Origin: JAVBNO01 sp031551485
Lineage (GTDB): Bacteria; Bacillota; Clostridia; Oscillospirales; Ruminococcaceae
Length of the DNA stretch: 20,790 nucleotides
Assembly (NCBI GenBank): GCA_031551485.1
Contig: JAVBNO010000012.1
Span: 1 to 20,790, forward strand
Reading direction: 5' to 3'
In this document: positions 1 through 8,190 of the stretch, in pieces
How positions within the stretch are numbered: the stretch's first letter is position 1
Layout of the letters: each line of letters opens with the position of its first letter
Translations under genes and position numbers: made by a program
The notes under the pieces: model-generated
Database searches by the model: none
Seen by the model: the letters and a program-made list of their open reading frames with translations, nothing else
Told to the model about the DNA's origin: nothing

Positions 1-253
1 CGGGCCGCGACCGGCCCATACTTTTTGGCGCAAAAAGTATGCAAAAACATTTTTTCGGGGAAACCACATGGTTTCCCCACACCCCATCCTTAGGGCGAGG
101 ACATAGGTGCGCAGGACACGCGCGGGCTATGGGGAGGACGGGTTTGGGTCTGCTTCGGGGGTGCAGCGGGGAAGAGGAGAATCGTTGGTGCTGATATAAA
201 TATAAAATTGGAGTAGACGTGCAGCCGCTCCGGAAAGGAGGTAGCATGTTGCT
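1..253. repeat. 253-bp intergenic repeat, array A copy 1
   Basis: This is the first of two head-to-tail units. The same sequence resumes at 254 with a period of exactly 253 bp, and the unit may begin before the window. It contains a GC-rich inverted repeat (gggcc...ggccc near 2-17), an 11-bp perfect stem catactttttg/caaaaagtatg with a 3-base loop (about 18-42), and a 9-bp stem ggggaaacc/ggtttcccc with a 4-base loop (about 57-78). A GC-rich body and an AT-rich stretch (about 195-215) follow, then a conserved segment gtagacgtgcagccgctc. No credible protein is encoded. It resembles a structured REP/MITE-like intergenic element; the family is not recognised. Confidence 0.88.
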
Positions 254-436
254 CGGGCCGCGACCGGCCCATACTTTTTGGCGCAAAAAGTATGCAAAAA
301 CATTTTTTCGGGGAAACCACATGGTTTCCCCACCCCCCATCCTTAGGGCGAGGGAAGAGGTGCGCAGGAAACGCGCGGGCTATGGGGAGGATGGTTTTGG
401 CTCTGATTTTGGGGTGCAAGCGGGGAAGAAGAGAAA
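254..436. repeat. 253-bp intergenic repeat, array A copy 2 (partial)
   Basis: This second unit is nearly identical to copy 1 from the gggccgcgacc motif to about 435, where similarity stops shortly before the terminator of the minus-strand DUF975 gene. Both hairpin motifs recur intact (about 271-295 and 310-331). Copies 1 and 2 share variants not seen in the other array: the loop base g in tttttggcgc, the longer T run after aaaaaca, and cgcgggctatgg. A Shine-Dalgarno-like aaaggagg before an ATG at 246 opens an 81-codon frame, but the equivalent frame in the other array has lost the SD and meets a TGA, so it is not called as a gene. Confidence 0.85.
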
Positions 437-471
437 GCGTAAAGAAATAATAAGGGCTACGCCCATTACAG

Positions 472-506
472 AAAAATGCACCCGCTTGTGAAGCGGGTGC
501 ATTTTT
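472..506 (-). terminator. Intrinsic terminator of the DUF975 gene
   Basis: A 16-bp perfect inverted repeat (472-487 paired with 491-506, loop gtg) begins nine bases past the stop codon of the minus-strand gene. Read on the minus strand it is an A-run, a GC-rich stem, then a T-run, as in a rho-independent terminator. The symmetry of the A and T runs means it could also stop plus-strand transcripts coming from the repeat array. Confidence 0.85.
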
Positions 507-514
507 ATAATTGC

Positions 515-1516
515 CTACAGTTCGGGGCCGGAAGGGGGAGCATCATTCCGGGGAGCCTCCGGTTCGGACGGGTAGGAAGTGGGTTGATTGTAGGTGGGGG
601 GAACGCCCTCCTGGGGATACATCGTCGGGGGTTGGGTATAACCGTAGCCGTAGGACGGAGGGGTATAACCCTCGGGGACAGGGAAGCCCAGTTCGTCGAA
701 GCTGCAGGCGCCGCTGACGAGGGCATTGTGGCGCAGGACGGCGTAAAGCTCGGCCTGGGTGGCGCACATATAGGGGTTGAGCACAATATAGCCAAGACCG
801 CAGGTGATGGCGGCCAGCAACGACCAGCCGATGAAGGAAAGATCCAGCACCCACATGTCGCCTTTGTGACCTTTGGTCATTTGGTCGGAAAGCTCCATGG
901 CACGCTTGTAATCGATGTGGGGATTATCGGCCAAAATCCAGGGCACCATGCGGTAGGCATAAGCTTTGATGATGCCGGGGATGATGAGGAGCAAAGACCA
1001 GAGGAGAATAATCAGGTCCCGCCAAGCCAGGGCGCCTACTGTTTTCAGATAGGTGCCGCCGCGGAAACCGTCAAACATCATGCCGAAGTTGGGCGGCTGG
1101 GGCAATTCCCGGTTGCGGTTGAACCAGCGGGCCATTCCCATTGTGACAGGGTTGCCGACAAAGAAAGTGAAAGCGAAGGCGGCCAGTACAAGGATGAGAA
1201 CGAAAATGGCGATTGTGGAAGAAATGACGGAAAAGGCGGCGCTGTTGGAAGAAATGGCCGCCTGGGGATTTTCGGCAAAGTGCTCCAAATCACTGGCGTT
1301 CCAGTCGCCGGGCAGATATTCCTCAGACGAGTTGCCGGAAGATTGGAATGAGTTGGAGAAACTGCTGCCGGCATTGCTGCCGACACTGCCGCCGCTACCT
1401 CCGCCCGCCAACGAGCCGCCCAGCAGGCTGCCCACCAGACAGACAAGGATAGCCCAACCCAGGCTGCGTTTGAGCACTTCTTTGGCTCGTGTTTTCAGCT
1501 CTTCTCTGGTCCACAT
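515..1516 (-). CDS. DUF975 family integral membrane protein
   Basis: This 333-residue protein has the DUF975 (PF06161) amino end, MWTREELKTRAKEVL, followed by a hydrophobic span (about 19-38), a Gly/Ser/Asn-rich linker (about 38-65), and further spans near 98-120, 168-190 and 223-255. The Leu/Ile-Pro-Gly-Ile turn in the third span is typical of the family. The tail after about 280 is rich in Pro, Tyr, Gly and Gln and probably disordered. The biochemical role of the family is unknown; it is taken to be a cytoplasmic-membrane protein. The start at 1516 is supported by AAAGGAG upstream. The gene is monocistronic, divergent from the yicC operon, with its own promoter, possible operator and terminator. 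Confidence 0.82.
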   Translation of the reverse strand: MWTREELKTRAKEVLKRSLGWAILVCLVGSLLGGSLAGGGSGGSVGSNAGSSFSNSFQSSGNSSEEYLPGDWNASDLEHFAENPQAAISSNSAAFSVISSTIAIFVLILVLAAFAFTFFVGNPVTMGMARWFNRNRELPQPPNFGMMFDGFRGGTYLKTVGALAWRDLIILLWSLLLIIPGIIKAYAYRMVPWILADNPHIDYKRAMELSDQMTKGHKGDMWVLDLSFIGWSLLAAITCGLGYIVLNPYMCATQAELYAVLRHNALVSGACSFDELGFPVPEGYTPPSYGYGYTQPPTMYPQEGVPPTYNQPTSYPSEPEAPRNDAPPSGPEL

Positions 1517-1564
1517 GGATAAATCAACTCCTTTATGCGTTTCGGTTTCACAATACTCAGGCTA

Positions 1565-1601
1565 TGATATGTACATTGATATATCACGATATGATATATC
1601 G
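1565..1601. promoter_or_regulatory. TGATAT palindrome cluster, possible operator
   Basis: Three related motifs lie in series: TGATATGTACA (1565-1575), the perfect palindrome TGATATATCA (1577-1586) and the 15-bp palindrome CGATAT-GAT-ATATCG (1587-1601). They sit in the DUF975 leader, about 10-50 bases after the predicted transcription start and before the start codon. Clustered palindromes there suit a dimeric repressor, for example of the GntR or PadR kind, but no such regulator is encoded in the window and the binding protein is unknown. Confidence 0.5.
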
Positions 1602-1620
1602 CATCTCTAAATATGTGTTC

Positions 1621-1649
1621 AATATAACACACCTCCAGAGCCGTGTCAA
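1621..1649 (-). promoter_or_regulatory. Sigma-A-type promoter for the DUF975 gene
   Basis: On the minus strand, TTGACA (complement of 1644-1649) and TATATT (complement of 1621-1626) are separated by exactly 17 bases. The predicted start of transcription is near 1614, giving a leader of about 100 bases that carries the TGATAT palindromes. Confidence 0.72.
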
Positions 1650-1754
1650 GGGAAATATAACCATATTATAGTATATTGCAAAAAGTCGATCCCATGCCGG
1701 CGGATAAAGCGGGCAAAAGCCGGAAAAAAGTCGGCAAAGTGCGGCGGGATTGAT

Positions 1755-1783
1755 TTGACAAACAGGGGCTGGGAAGGTATCAT
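1755..1783 (+). promoter_or_regulatory. Sigma-A-type promoter for the yicC-to-HPr-like operon
   Basis: TTGACA (1755-1760), a 17-base spacer and TATCAT (1778-1783) match the vegetative consensus well. It lies about 75 bases before yicC and is the only clear plus-strand promoter I find ahead of the operon. The 10-mer atagtatatt occurs just after its -10 (1782-1791) and again at 1668-1677, beside the divergent promoter. Confidence 0.7.
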
Positions 1784-1857
1784 AGTATATTAAGAAAAAT
1801 TGCCCTTTTGGAAGCAAAAAGCCAAAAGAAAGAGAAAATAGCGGGGTAGTGCGAATT

Positions 1858-2736
1858 ATGATACGAAGCATGACAGGATACGGCCGGGGGCAGGAAATTG
1901 TGGATGGCAGAGAGATTACCGTAGAGCTGCGGGCGGTGAACCACCGGTATTTTGAGCTATCCAGCCGGGTGCCCCGGATTTACGGATATTTGGAGGAGAA
2001 GATCAAAAGCTACCTGCAAAGCCGGATTGGCCGGGGTAAAGTGGATGTGAATGTGACCGTTCTTAACATTGACACAGGCTCCGCCGAAGTGCAGCTGAAC
2101 CGTCCGCTGGCCCAGTCCTATTTGGCGGCAATACGGGAGATGGGGGAAGCGCTGGGGCTTGACGACGACATTACCCTAAGCGGGATGACCCGCTTTTCCG
2201 ATTTGTTTGTGGTGCGTAAAGTGGCCGACGACGAAGACAGCGTTTGGGCCGGTGTGCGGGCGGTGCTGGATGCCGCGCTGACCGGCTTTACCGCCATGCG
2301 CCAGACCGAGGGCGAGCGGCTAGAGGCGGATATTTTAAGCCGGGCCGAAACCATTGGCCAGCTGGTGGGCATTGTGGAGGAATCGTCGCCCAAAACGGTG
2401 GCCCAATATCGGGAAAAGCTTTTTCAAAAATTGCAGGAGGTGCTGGGCCAAAGCGGCATTGACGAACAGCGCATGCTGACGGAGGCGGCCGTTTTTGCCG
2501 AGCGGGTGGCCGTTGACGAGGAGACAGTGCGGCTGCGCAGCCATCTTTTGCAGCTGAAAGAAATTGTGGCCGGGGGCGACGCTGTGGGCCGCAAGCTGGA
2601 CTTCTTGGTGCAGGAAATTAACCGGGAGGCCAACACCATTGGTTCCAAAGCAATGGACGCGGACATTGCCAAAGTGGTTGTCAATATCAAAGCGGAAATT
2701 GAGAAAATTCGAGAGCAGATCCAAAATATAGAATGA
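1858..2736 (+). CDS. yicC: YicC/YloC family endoribonuclease
   Basis: This 292-residue protein opens with the family signature MIRSMTGYGRG and has the expected features ELRAVNHRYFE, a long helical middle (about 90-230) and the carboxyl block FLVQEINREANTIGSKAMD followed by IKAEIEKIREQIQN. Members are stress-induced proteins with endoribonuclease activity (Bacillus YloC, E. coli YicC) that act on RNA in the cytoplasm. ATG 1858 is preferred because homologues begin at MIRSMTGYG; an in-frame GTG at 1849 would add three residues and has a poorly placed SD. It is the first gene of the operon and directly precedes remA, a conserved Firmicutes pairing. Confidence 0.93.
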   Translation: MIRSMTGYGRGQEIVDGREITVELRAVNHRYFELSSRVPRIYGYLEEKIKSYLQSRIGRGKVDVNVTVLNIDTGSAEVQLNRPLAQSYLAAIREMGEALGLDDDITLSGMTRFSDLFVVRKVADDEDSVWAGVRAVLDAALTGFTAMRQTEGERLEADILSRAETIGQLVGIVEESSPKTVAQYREKLFQKLQEVLGQSGIDEQRMLTEAAVFAERVAVDEETVRLRSHLLQLKEIVAGGDAVGRKLDFLVQEINREANTIGSKAMDADIAKVVVNIKAEIEKIREQIQNIE

Positions 2737-2766
2737 GAAATTGGGAAGCAGCAAGGAGGCAGCGGC

Positions 2767-3033
2767 ATGAAACTTGTGAACATCGGTTTTGGCAATATGG
2801 TGTCGGGCAGCCGGATTGTGGCCATTGTAAGCCCAGAGTCGGCGCCGATTAAGCGCATTATCCAAGAGGCGCGAGACCGGGGCACATTGGTGGACGCCAC
2901 CTACGGCCGGCGCACCCGCGCCGTGATCATTACTGATTCCGATCATGTCATTTTGTCGGCGGTGCAGCCGGAGACGGTGGCCAACCGCGCGCTGGATTAT
3001 GATGAGGAAGAGGAGCTGGATGAAAATGCATGA
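2767..3033 (+). CDS. remA: RemA (DUF370) extracellular matrix regulator
   Basis: This 88-residue protein carries the RemA/DUF370 signature: NIGFGNMVSGSRIVAIVSP at the amino end, then IKRIIQEARDRGTLVDATYGRRTRAVIITDSDHVILSA. In Bacillus, RemA is a DNA-binding activator of matrix and osmoprotection genes that oligomerises into ring-shaped arcs. The conserved Arg/Lys-rich central region that contacts DNA is present. A strong AAGGAGG lies ahead of the ATG. The tail is acidic (DEEEELDENA) and overlaps the probable start of gmk by 14 bases, so the two are translationally coupled. Which genes it controls in this organism cannot be seen here. Confidence 0.95.
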   Translation: MKLVNIGFGNMVSGSRIVAIVSPESAPIKRIIQEARDRGTLVDATYGRRTRAVIITDSDHVILSAVQPETVANRALDYDEEEELDENA

Positions 3034-3670
3034 AAGCGCGGGACACCGTGAGGAAAAGGGTATGCTGGTGGTATTGTCGGGGCCGTCTGGTGTGGGCAAG
3101 GGCACCATTGTGCGCCGGTATTTAAGCAACTTTCCCGATGTGGCGTATTCAGTGTCGGCAACGACACGGGCGCCCCGGGCGGGAGAAGTGGAAGGCGTAC
3201 ATTATCACTTTTACCAAAGGGAACAGTTTGAGGCGGAAATTGCCGCCGGACACATGTTGGAATACGCCGTTTACGGCGACCACTATTACGGCACACCCCG
3301 TAAGTTTGTAGATACCCGGTTGGCGGAAGGCAAGACCATCATTTTGGAAATTGAGGTACAGGGCGCCAACCAGATTCGGGAAAGATGTCCCGAGGCGTTA
3401 TTTGTGTTTATTATGCCGCCCACCTTTGCCGACCTAAAGGAGCGTATTTTGTACCGGGGCGCGGAGCAGGGCGAAGATTTAAAAAGCCGGCTGCAAATTG
3501 CCAAAACGGAAATCGAAAACGCCGGACGATATGATTACATTATCGTAAACGACGAAGTGGACAGAGCGGCCGCCTGTATGGACTCGGTTATCAAGGCGGC
3601 CAGATGTTCGATTAAATACCAAAAAGAATTGATTGAAGAGGTGCTGAAGAATGCTAAGACCATCGATTAA
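3020..3670 (+). CDS. gmk: Guanylate kinase
   Basis: Guanylate kinase phosphorylates GMP to GDP with ATP in purine salvage and synthesis. The P-loop GPSGVGKGT lies at about residues 21-29, followed by the GMP-binding region (SVSATTRAPRAGEVEGVHYHF, then EYAVYGDHYYGT) and the LEIEVQGANQIRE segment. Length (216 aa) is normal. The start is uncertain: ATG 3020 or 3026 keeps the EEKG-MLVVLSG lead-in expected from homologues and uses the GAGGAAGAGGAG purine run inside the end of remA, whereas ATG 3062 would start at MLVVLSG. The 3' end overlaps rpoZ by 20 bases. The gmk-rpoZ order is conserved across Firmicutes. Confidence 0.95.
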   Translation: MKMHESAGHREEKGMLVVLSGPSGVGKGTIVRRYLSNFPDVAYSVSATTRAPRAGEVEGVHYHFYQREQFEAEIAAGHMLEYAVYGDHYYGTPRKFVDTRLAEGKTIILEIEVQGANQIRERCPEALFVFIMPPTFADLKERILYRGAEQGEDLKSRLQIAKTEIENAGRYDYIIVNDEVDRAAACMDSVIKAARCSIKYQKELIEEVLKNAKTID

Positions 3671-3872
3671 CCAACTGATGAAGCCGGGGGAGAATTATTA
3701 CGAACTGGTGGTGACCATTGCCCAAAAAGCCAGAGAAATTGCCGCCGATGCGGAGGAACATAAAATTCCGCTGGAAATGAAACCGGTGAATTTGGCGGTG
3801 GAGTATTATGCCAACCACCAGAAAATGCCGGAGAGCTTTCTTAGCGATTATATTGACAACACAAAAGAGTAA
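3651..3872 (+). CDS. rpoZ: RNA polymerase omega subunit
   Basis: This 73-residue protein has the omega features MLRPSINQLMKPGENYYELV, VTIAQKAREIA and the MKPVNLAVEYY segment (usually E/KPV..A..E). Omega binds the beta-prime subunit and helps assemble and stabilise RNA polymerase. The start ATG lies inside gmk (20-base overlap), with a GAGGTG-like SD about ten bases upstream, pointing to coupled translation. Usual Firmicutes omega proteins are 60-80 residues, so it looks complete. Confidence 0.93.
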   Translation: MLRPSINQLMKPGENYYELVVTIAQKAREIAADAEEHKIPLEMKPVNLAVEYYANHQKMPESFLSDYIDNTKE

Positions 3873-3925
3873 ACAAGCGGCGGGCCGGTTTGGCCGCAGG
3901 ATGCCAAAGGACAGGGGAAAGGTAT

Positions 3926-5152
3926 ATGTTGCAGGGTAAAACCGTTTTGCTGGGTGTTACGGGCGGCATTGCCGCCTATAAAGCAGCCCAATTTGCCAGT
4001 GACCTTAAAAAGCTGGGGGCGGATGTGCATGTCATTATGACGCGCAACGCCACCGAGTTTGTGACGCCCCTTACTTTCGAAACGCTGACAGGCAACCGGG
4101 CGTGCATCGATACATTTGACCGGAATTTTTCGTGGGAAGTGGAGCATGTGTCGTTGGCGAAAAAGGCCGATGTGTTTGTGGTGGCGCCCGCCACCGCCAA
4201 TGTCATTGCCAAGTTTGCTTTTGGCATTTGCGACGACATGCTGACGACCACGTTTTTGGCGGCGTCCTGCCCCAAGGTGGTGGCCCCCGCCATGAACAAC
4301 GGCATGTACCGCAACCCGGCAACACAAGCCAGCCTGCAGACGCTCCGGGACCGGGGCATGGCACTGGTGGGGCCGGACAGCGGCTTTTTGGCCTGTGGGG
4401 ACGAGGACATCGGACGGCTTTGCACGCTGGGCGAACTGATGCATTACACGGTCGCCGCGGTGACACCCCAGGATTTACAGGGGCTGCATGTGCTGGTGAC
4501 GGCGGGACCCACCAGGGAAGCGGCCGATCCGGTGCGGTTTATGACCAATTATTCCAGCGGGCGGCAGGGGTACGAAATTGCCAGGGCCGCGGCGCTGCGG
4601 GGGGCGGATGTGACCCTTGTCAGCGGGCCCACCGCTTTGGAAGCGCCGGCCGGCGTAACCTTTATCCCCACCCAAAGCGCCCTGCAAATGTTTGAGGCGG
4701 TGTCCGCCAAAGCGGGCGAGCAGGACATCATCATCAAGGCGGCGGCGGTGGCTGATTTTCGGCCCCAAAGCCCGGCTGCCCATAAAATTAAAAAAGGCGA
4801 CACAGAGGCGCCCCTTACGCTGGTGCTGGAGCGTAACCCGGATATTTTGGCGTGGCTGGGCCAGCACAAAAAGCCGGGGCAGGTGCTTGTGGGCTTTGCG
4901 ATGGAAACAGACGACCTGCTGGCCAACGCCGAACAAAAGCGGGTGAAAAAGAACGCCGACTTTATTGTGGCCAACTCCCTTGTGGAAGAGGGGGCGGGTT
5001 TTGGCGGCACAACCAATGTGGTGACGCTGCTGACGGCAAAGGGCGCCGAGAAGCTGCCGAAAATGGACAAGTTCCAGCTGGGGCAGGAAATTTTGAACAG
5101 GGCGAAAGCGCTTTGGCAGGGTCAGGACAGAAAGGATTTTGGCGATGTATAA
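3926..5152 (+). CDS. coaBC: Bifunctional CoaBC (phosphopantothenoylcysteine synthetase/decarboxylase)
   Basis: This bifunctional enzyme makes 4'-phosphopantetheine from 4'-phosphopantothenate and cysteine in coenzyme A synthesis. The amino-terminal flavin decarboxylase half has GVTGGIAAYKA (10-20), a conserved His in EVEHVSLA (about 74), APATAN, APAMNNGM (about 120-127) and the catalytic-loop Cys in LACGDEDIGR (about 156). The synthetase half begins near 188 with LVTAGPTREAADPVRFMTNYSSG and includes KAAAVADFRP and the KIKK segment. ATG 3926 follows GGGGAAAGG, and homologues start here rather than at the upstream in-frame TTG 3890. The stop overlaps the priA start by 8 bases. Confidence 0.95.
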   Translation: MLQGKTVLLGVTGGIAAYKAAQFASDLKKLGADVHVIMTRNATEFVTPLTFETLTGNRACIDTFDRNFSWEVEHVSLAKKADVFVVAPATANVIAKFAFGICDDMLTTTFLAASCPKVVAPAMNNGMYRNPATQASLQTLRDRGMALVGPDSGFLACGDEDIGRLCTLGELMHYTVAAVTPQDLQGLHVLVTAGPTREAADPVRFMTNYSSGRQGYEIARAAALRGADVTLVSGPTALEAPAGVTFIPTQSALQMFEAVSAKAGEQDIIIKAAAVADFRPQSPAAHKIKKGDTEAPLTLVLERNPDILAWLGQHKKPGQVLVGFAMETDDLLANAEQKRVKKNADFIVANSLVEEGAGFGGTTNVVTLLTAKGAEKLPKMDKFQLGQEILNRAKALWQGQDRKDFGDV

Positions 5153-7610
5153 AATCGCCAAAGTGGCGGTGGAGCGGGCGGCATATCATTATGATAAGCT
5201 GTACAGTTACTATTTGCCGGAGGCGTTTGTCCCCAAAGGGCAGGAAGAAGCATTGACCGGCTGTCGGGTGGTGGTGCCGTTCGGCACCGGAAACGCCACC
5301 CGGCTGGGTATTATATTGGAATGGGAAGAGCGGACATCCAGGGAAAAGCTGAAACCCATTAAAACAGTGGTGGACCCGGAACCGCTTTTAAACCGCGAAG
5401 GCCTGGGGCTTTTGCGTTATTTGAAGGAGACAACCTTTTGCAGTTTTTTTGACGGGCTGAAAGTGCTTTTGCCCGCCGGCATCGGCGTACAGGCTCAGAT
5501 GGCCTATGTTTTGCACAAGCCGGCCCCCACCGGAAAAAGAAAAGGCAAAGAAGCAGATGCTTTTACCCCGGATGAAGCGCAAATTATAGGCTATTTGCGC
5601 CGGCGGGCCAGCGTGCCCAGAGAAACCCTTTGGGAGGCGCTGGGCATTACAGGGGAGGCACCCGCGCTGCGGGCGCTGCTTCAAAAAGGCGTTGTGGAAG
5701 AGCAAGAACTGCTGAAACGCAAGATACAGGATGAAAGCATTCTGATGATTACATTGGCGTCCCCCAAAGAGGAAAGTGACTTTACCCCCACCGCCAAGCA
5801 AAAAGGGGTAATTGCCCTTTTGGAGGAAGTGGGGGAGGCGTCTTTAAAGGAAGTTTGCTATTTTGCCGGGGTGACCCGCAGCGTGGTGGATACCCTTTTG
5901 AAGACGGGCATTTGCGAAAGTTACGAGCAGGAAATTTACCGGGTGCCGGAGCTGGCGTGCAGCGAAGAGACTGCCGAAACGGCGCTTTCCAACGAGCAGG
6001 CCGAGGCGGCCAAGACGTTGGAAGGGTTGGCGGCCAAAGGGGAGTTTGGCGAGGCGCTTTTGTACGGTGTGACGGGCAGCGGGAAGACGCAAGTCTATTT
6101 GCATTTAATTGACAGCGTGCTGCAAAAACGCCAAAAGATCATTTGTCTTGTGCCGGAAATTTCCCTGACCCCTCAGACCATTGGACTTTTTACAGCCCGC
6201 TTTGGCCAGCGGGTGGCGGTGCTTCACTCGGGGCTGTCCATGTCCCAGAGAATGGACGAATGGAAGCGGATTAAGCGGGGGCTGACAGACATTGTGGTGG
6301 GTACCCGTTCGGCTGTTTTTGCCCCGCTGGATTCGATCGGCCTGATCATTATCGACGAGGAGCAGGAGCACACCTACCGGTCGGAGGCGGCCCCCCGGTT
6401 TGACGCCCGGGACATTGCAAAGCTCCGGTGCCGATATCATAAAAGTCTGCTATTGCTTTGCTCGGCGACACCGTCGGTAGAAAGCTACCACCGGGCGACC
6501 AAAGGGGAGATTCCCCTTGTCACGCTGCCAGGGCGCTATGGAGTGGCCAAGTTGCCCGATGTTTTTGTCATTGACCAAAAAGGAGACAAAAGCGCGGCGG
6601 AGGGTTTTTCCCAAACGCTTTTGGATGAAATTTATGTAAACTTGGAAGCAAAGGAACAGACCATTTTACTTTTGAACCGCCGGGGGCACAGTACCATTGT
6701 AAAGTGCCCCAGCTGCGGCGAAACAGCGGTCTGCCCCCATTGCTCCATCGCCCTTACCTACCACGCGGCCAACGGGCGGCTGGTCTGCCATTATTGCGGG
6801 CATTCACAGGAGCTGGTGGCCAGCTGCGAACACTGCGGCTGTTCCTACATGCGGTACTCGGGCCTGGGCACCCAAAAGGCGGAAGAAATTTTGAAGGGAC
6901 TTTTTCCCGCGGCCAACATTTTGCGCATGGACACCGACACCACCATGTCGCGGCATGCCCATGAACGGCATTTGGGCACCTTTAAAGAAGGCGCATATGA
7001 TATTATGATTGGTACCCAGATGGTGGCCAAGGGGCTGGATTTCCCCCGGGTGACGCTGGTGGGGGTGTTGAGCGCCGACCAGGCGCTTTACAGTGAGGAT
7101 TACGATGCCGCCGAGCGCGCCTTCAGCCTGATTACCCAGGTGGTGGGGCGATGTGGCCGAGGGGAGAAGCCGGGGCGGGCGTATATACAAACCTACACCC
7201 CCGACAATCCCCTGATTGAACAGGCGGCCACCCAAAATTACCCCACCTTTTTTGCCACCGAAATTGACAGCCGGAAAATTCATCTTTACCCGCCCTTTTG
7301 CCGCCTTTACTGCATTGGCATTTCGGGCGAAGACCAGACCAAGGCCCACAATGCCGCCCAGTGGATGGCGGCGCGGTTTGCCAAACTGGCCCAAGAGCAG
7401 TACCCCGATTTGCCGGTGCGGCTTTTAGGCCCCGCCCAGGCGGCGGTGTTCCGGGTGGCGGGACGGTGGCGGTATAAATTGTTGGTGAAGTGCAAAAATG
7501 CCCCCGAGACAAGAGCGTTGTTTGCGGCCCTTTTGACGGCATTTGGCAAAGAGGGGACACACAAGGATGTGGCGGCTTTTGTGGATCCGTCTTACACATC
7601 CAATTATTAA
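5145..7610 (+). CDS. priA: Primosomal protein N' (PriA replication-restart helicase)
   Basis: PriA is a 3'-to-5' superfamily 2 helicase that recognises stalled forks and reloads the replisome. This 821-residue protein has the 3'-end-binding amino domain (AKVAVERAAYHYDKLYSYYLP), a Walker A GVTGSGKT near 307-314, a DEEQEH Walker B near 403, GTRSAVFAP, and the zinc-binding insertion with paired cysteines (CPSC...CPHC, CHYC...CEHC, about 520-570). The late helicase motifs GTQMVAKGLDFP and QVVGRCGRG are intact. The DEEH-type box reads DEEQEH, as in most PriA proteins. ATG 5145 has AAAGGA eight bases upstream and overlaps coaBC. The priA-def-fmt order is a common Firmicutes arrangement. Confidence 0.96.
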   Translation: MYKIAKVAVERAAYHYDKLYSYYLPEAFVPKGQEEALTGCRVVVPFGTGNATRLGIILEWEERTSREKLKPIKTVVDPEPLLNREGLGLLRYLKETTFCSFFDGLKVLLPAGIGVQAQMAYVLHKPAPTGKRKGKEADAFTPDEAQIIGYLRRRASVPRETLWEALGITGEAPALRALLQKGVVEEQELLKRKIQDESILMITLASPKEESDFTPTAKQKGVIALLEEVGEASLKEVCYFAGVTRSVVDTLLKTGICESYEQEIYRVPELACSEETAETALSNEQAEAAKTLEGLAAKGEFGEALLYGVTGSGKTQVYLHLIDSVLQKRQKIICLVPEISLTPQTIGLFTARFGQRVAVLHSGLSMSQRMDEWKRIKRGLTDIVVGTRSAVFAPLDSIGLIIIDEEQEHTYRSEAAPRFDARDIAKLRCRYHKSLLLLCSATPSVESYHRATKGEIPLVTLPGRYGVAKLPDVFVIDQKGDKSAAEGFSQTLLDEIYVNLEAKEQTILLLNRRGHSTIVKCPSCGETAVCPHCSIALTYHAANGRLVCHYCGHSQELVASCEHCGCSYMRYSGLGTQKAEEILKGLFPAANILRMDTDTTMSRHAHERHLGTFKEGAYDIMIGTQMVAKGLDFPRVTLVGVLSADQALYSEDYDAAERAFSLITQVVGRCGRGEKPGRAYIQTYTPDNPLIEQAATQNYPTFFATEIDSRKIHLYPPFCRLYCIGISGEDQTKAHNAAQWMAARFAKLAQEQYPDLPVRLLGPAQAAVFRVAGRWRYKLLVKCKNAPETRALFAALLTAFGKEGTHKDVAAFVDPSYTSNY

Positions 7611-7659
7611 AAAATGCTGATACACATGCGTACTCTTGAAAGGAAAGGAACCGGATTTT

Positions 7660-8151
7660 ATGGCCCTGAGAAATATTTTGAATGAATCGGACCCAATTTT
7701 GCGCAAGAAAAGCCGCACGGTGGAGCACTTTGACGAAAGGCTGCACCAGCTTTTGGATGATATGGCAGACACACTGGCCGAGGCCAACGGCGTCGGCTTG
7801 GCCGCGCCCCAGGTGGGCGTACTGCGGCGGGTGTGCATTATTGACTTGGGGGAAGGGGCCATTGAGCTGATTAACCCCGAAATTGTCAGCACTGCCGGCG
7901 CCGTGACCGACAGCGAGGGCTGTCTTTCCTGCCCGGGAGAATACGGCCTTGTGGAGCGGCCGGAAACGGTGGTCGTCCGGGCGGTTGACCGCCGCGGCGA
8001 CGCCATCGAGCTGGAGGGCAGCGGGCTGATGGCCCGGGCTATCTGCCACGAGACGGACCATTTGGACGGACGTATGTTTAAAGATATTGTCATTCGGATG
8101 CTGGATGCCGCCGAGCTGGAAGAGGATTTTTCCGACGCGGCAGAAATTTAG
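7660..8151 (+). CDS. def: Peptide deformylase
   Basis: Peptide deformylase removes the formyl group from nascent chains using a bound metal, usually Fe(II). All three signature motifs are present in 163 residues: GVGLAAPQ (44-51), EGCLSCPG with the metal-ligand Cys88, and the HExxH motif HETDH (130-134) supplying both His ligands and the catalytic Glu. The start MALRNILNESDPILR is preferred, with AAGGAA about nine bases upstream of ATG 7660; an upstream in-frame TTG at 7636 would put the SD inside the gene. It functionally pairs with fmt, the next gene. Confidence 0.95.
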   Translation: MALRNILNESDPILRKKSRTVEHFDERLHQLLDDMADTLAEANGVGLAAPQVGVLRRVCIIDLGEGAIELINPEIVSTAGAVTDSEGCLSCPGEYGLVERPETVVVRAVDRRGDAIELEGSGLMARAICHETDHLDGRMFKDIVIRMLDAAELEEDFSDAAEI

Positions 8152-8190
8152 CGCAAGCGACATTGAGATTTTTGTAAGGAGCGGGAGCGC

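Noticed and set aside
90..419. Minus-strand open frame of 109 codons across the repeat array
   Set aside because: It covers a tandem non-coding repeat, has no SD, and the frame shifts between the two arrays because of indels; such frames are often mis-annotated as hypothetical proteins.
1..436. CRISPR array
   Set aside because: The repeat unit is 253 bp in direct tandem with no short repeats or unique spacers.
246..491. 81-codon plus-strand frame in repeat copy 2 with a perfect Shine-Dalgarno (aaaggagg) before its ATG
   Set aside because: The equivalent frame in array B has lost the SD and hits a TGA where tttttggcgc becomes tttttgacgc, and a T-run indel shifts the frame, so it is not conserved as protein.
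476..1351. Plus-strand open frame of 291 codons opposite the DUF975 gene
   Set aside because: It is antisense to a recognisable family member, starts inside its terminator and has no homology-like motifs.
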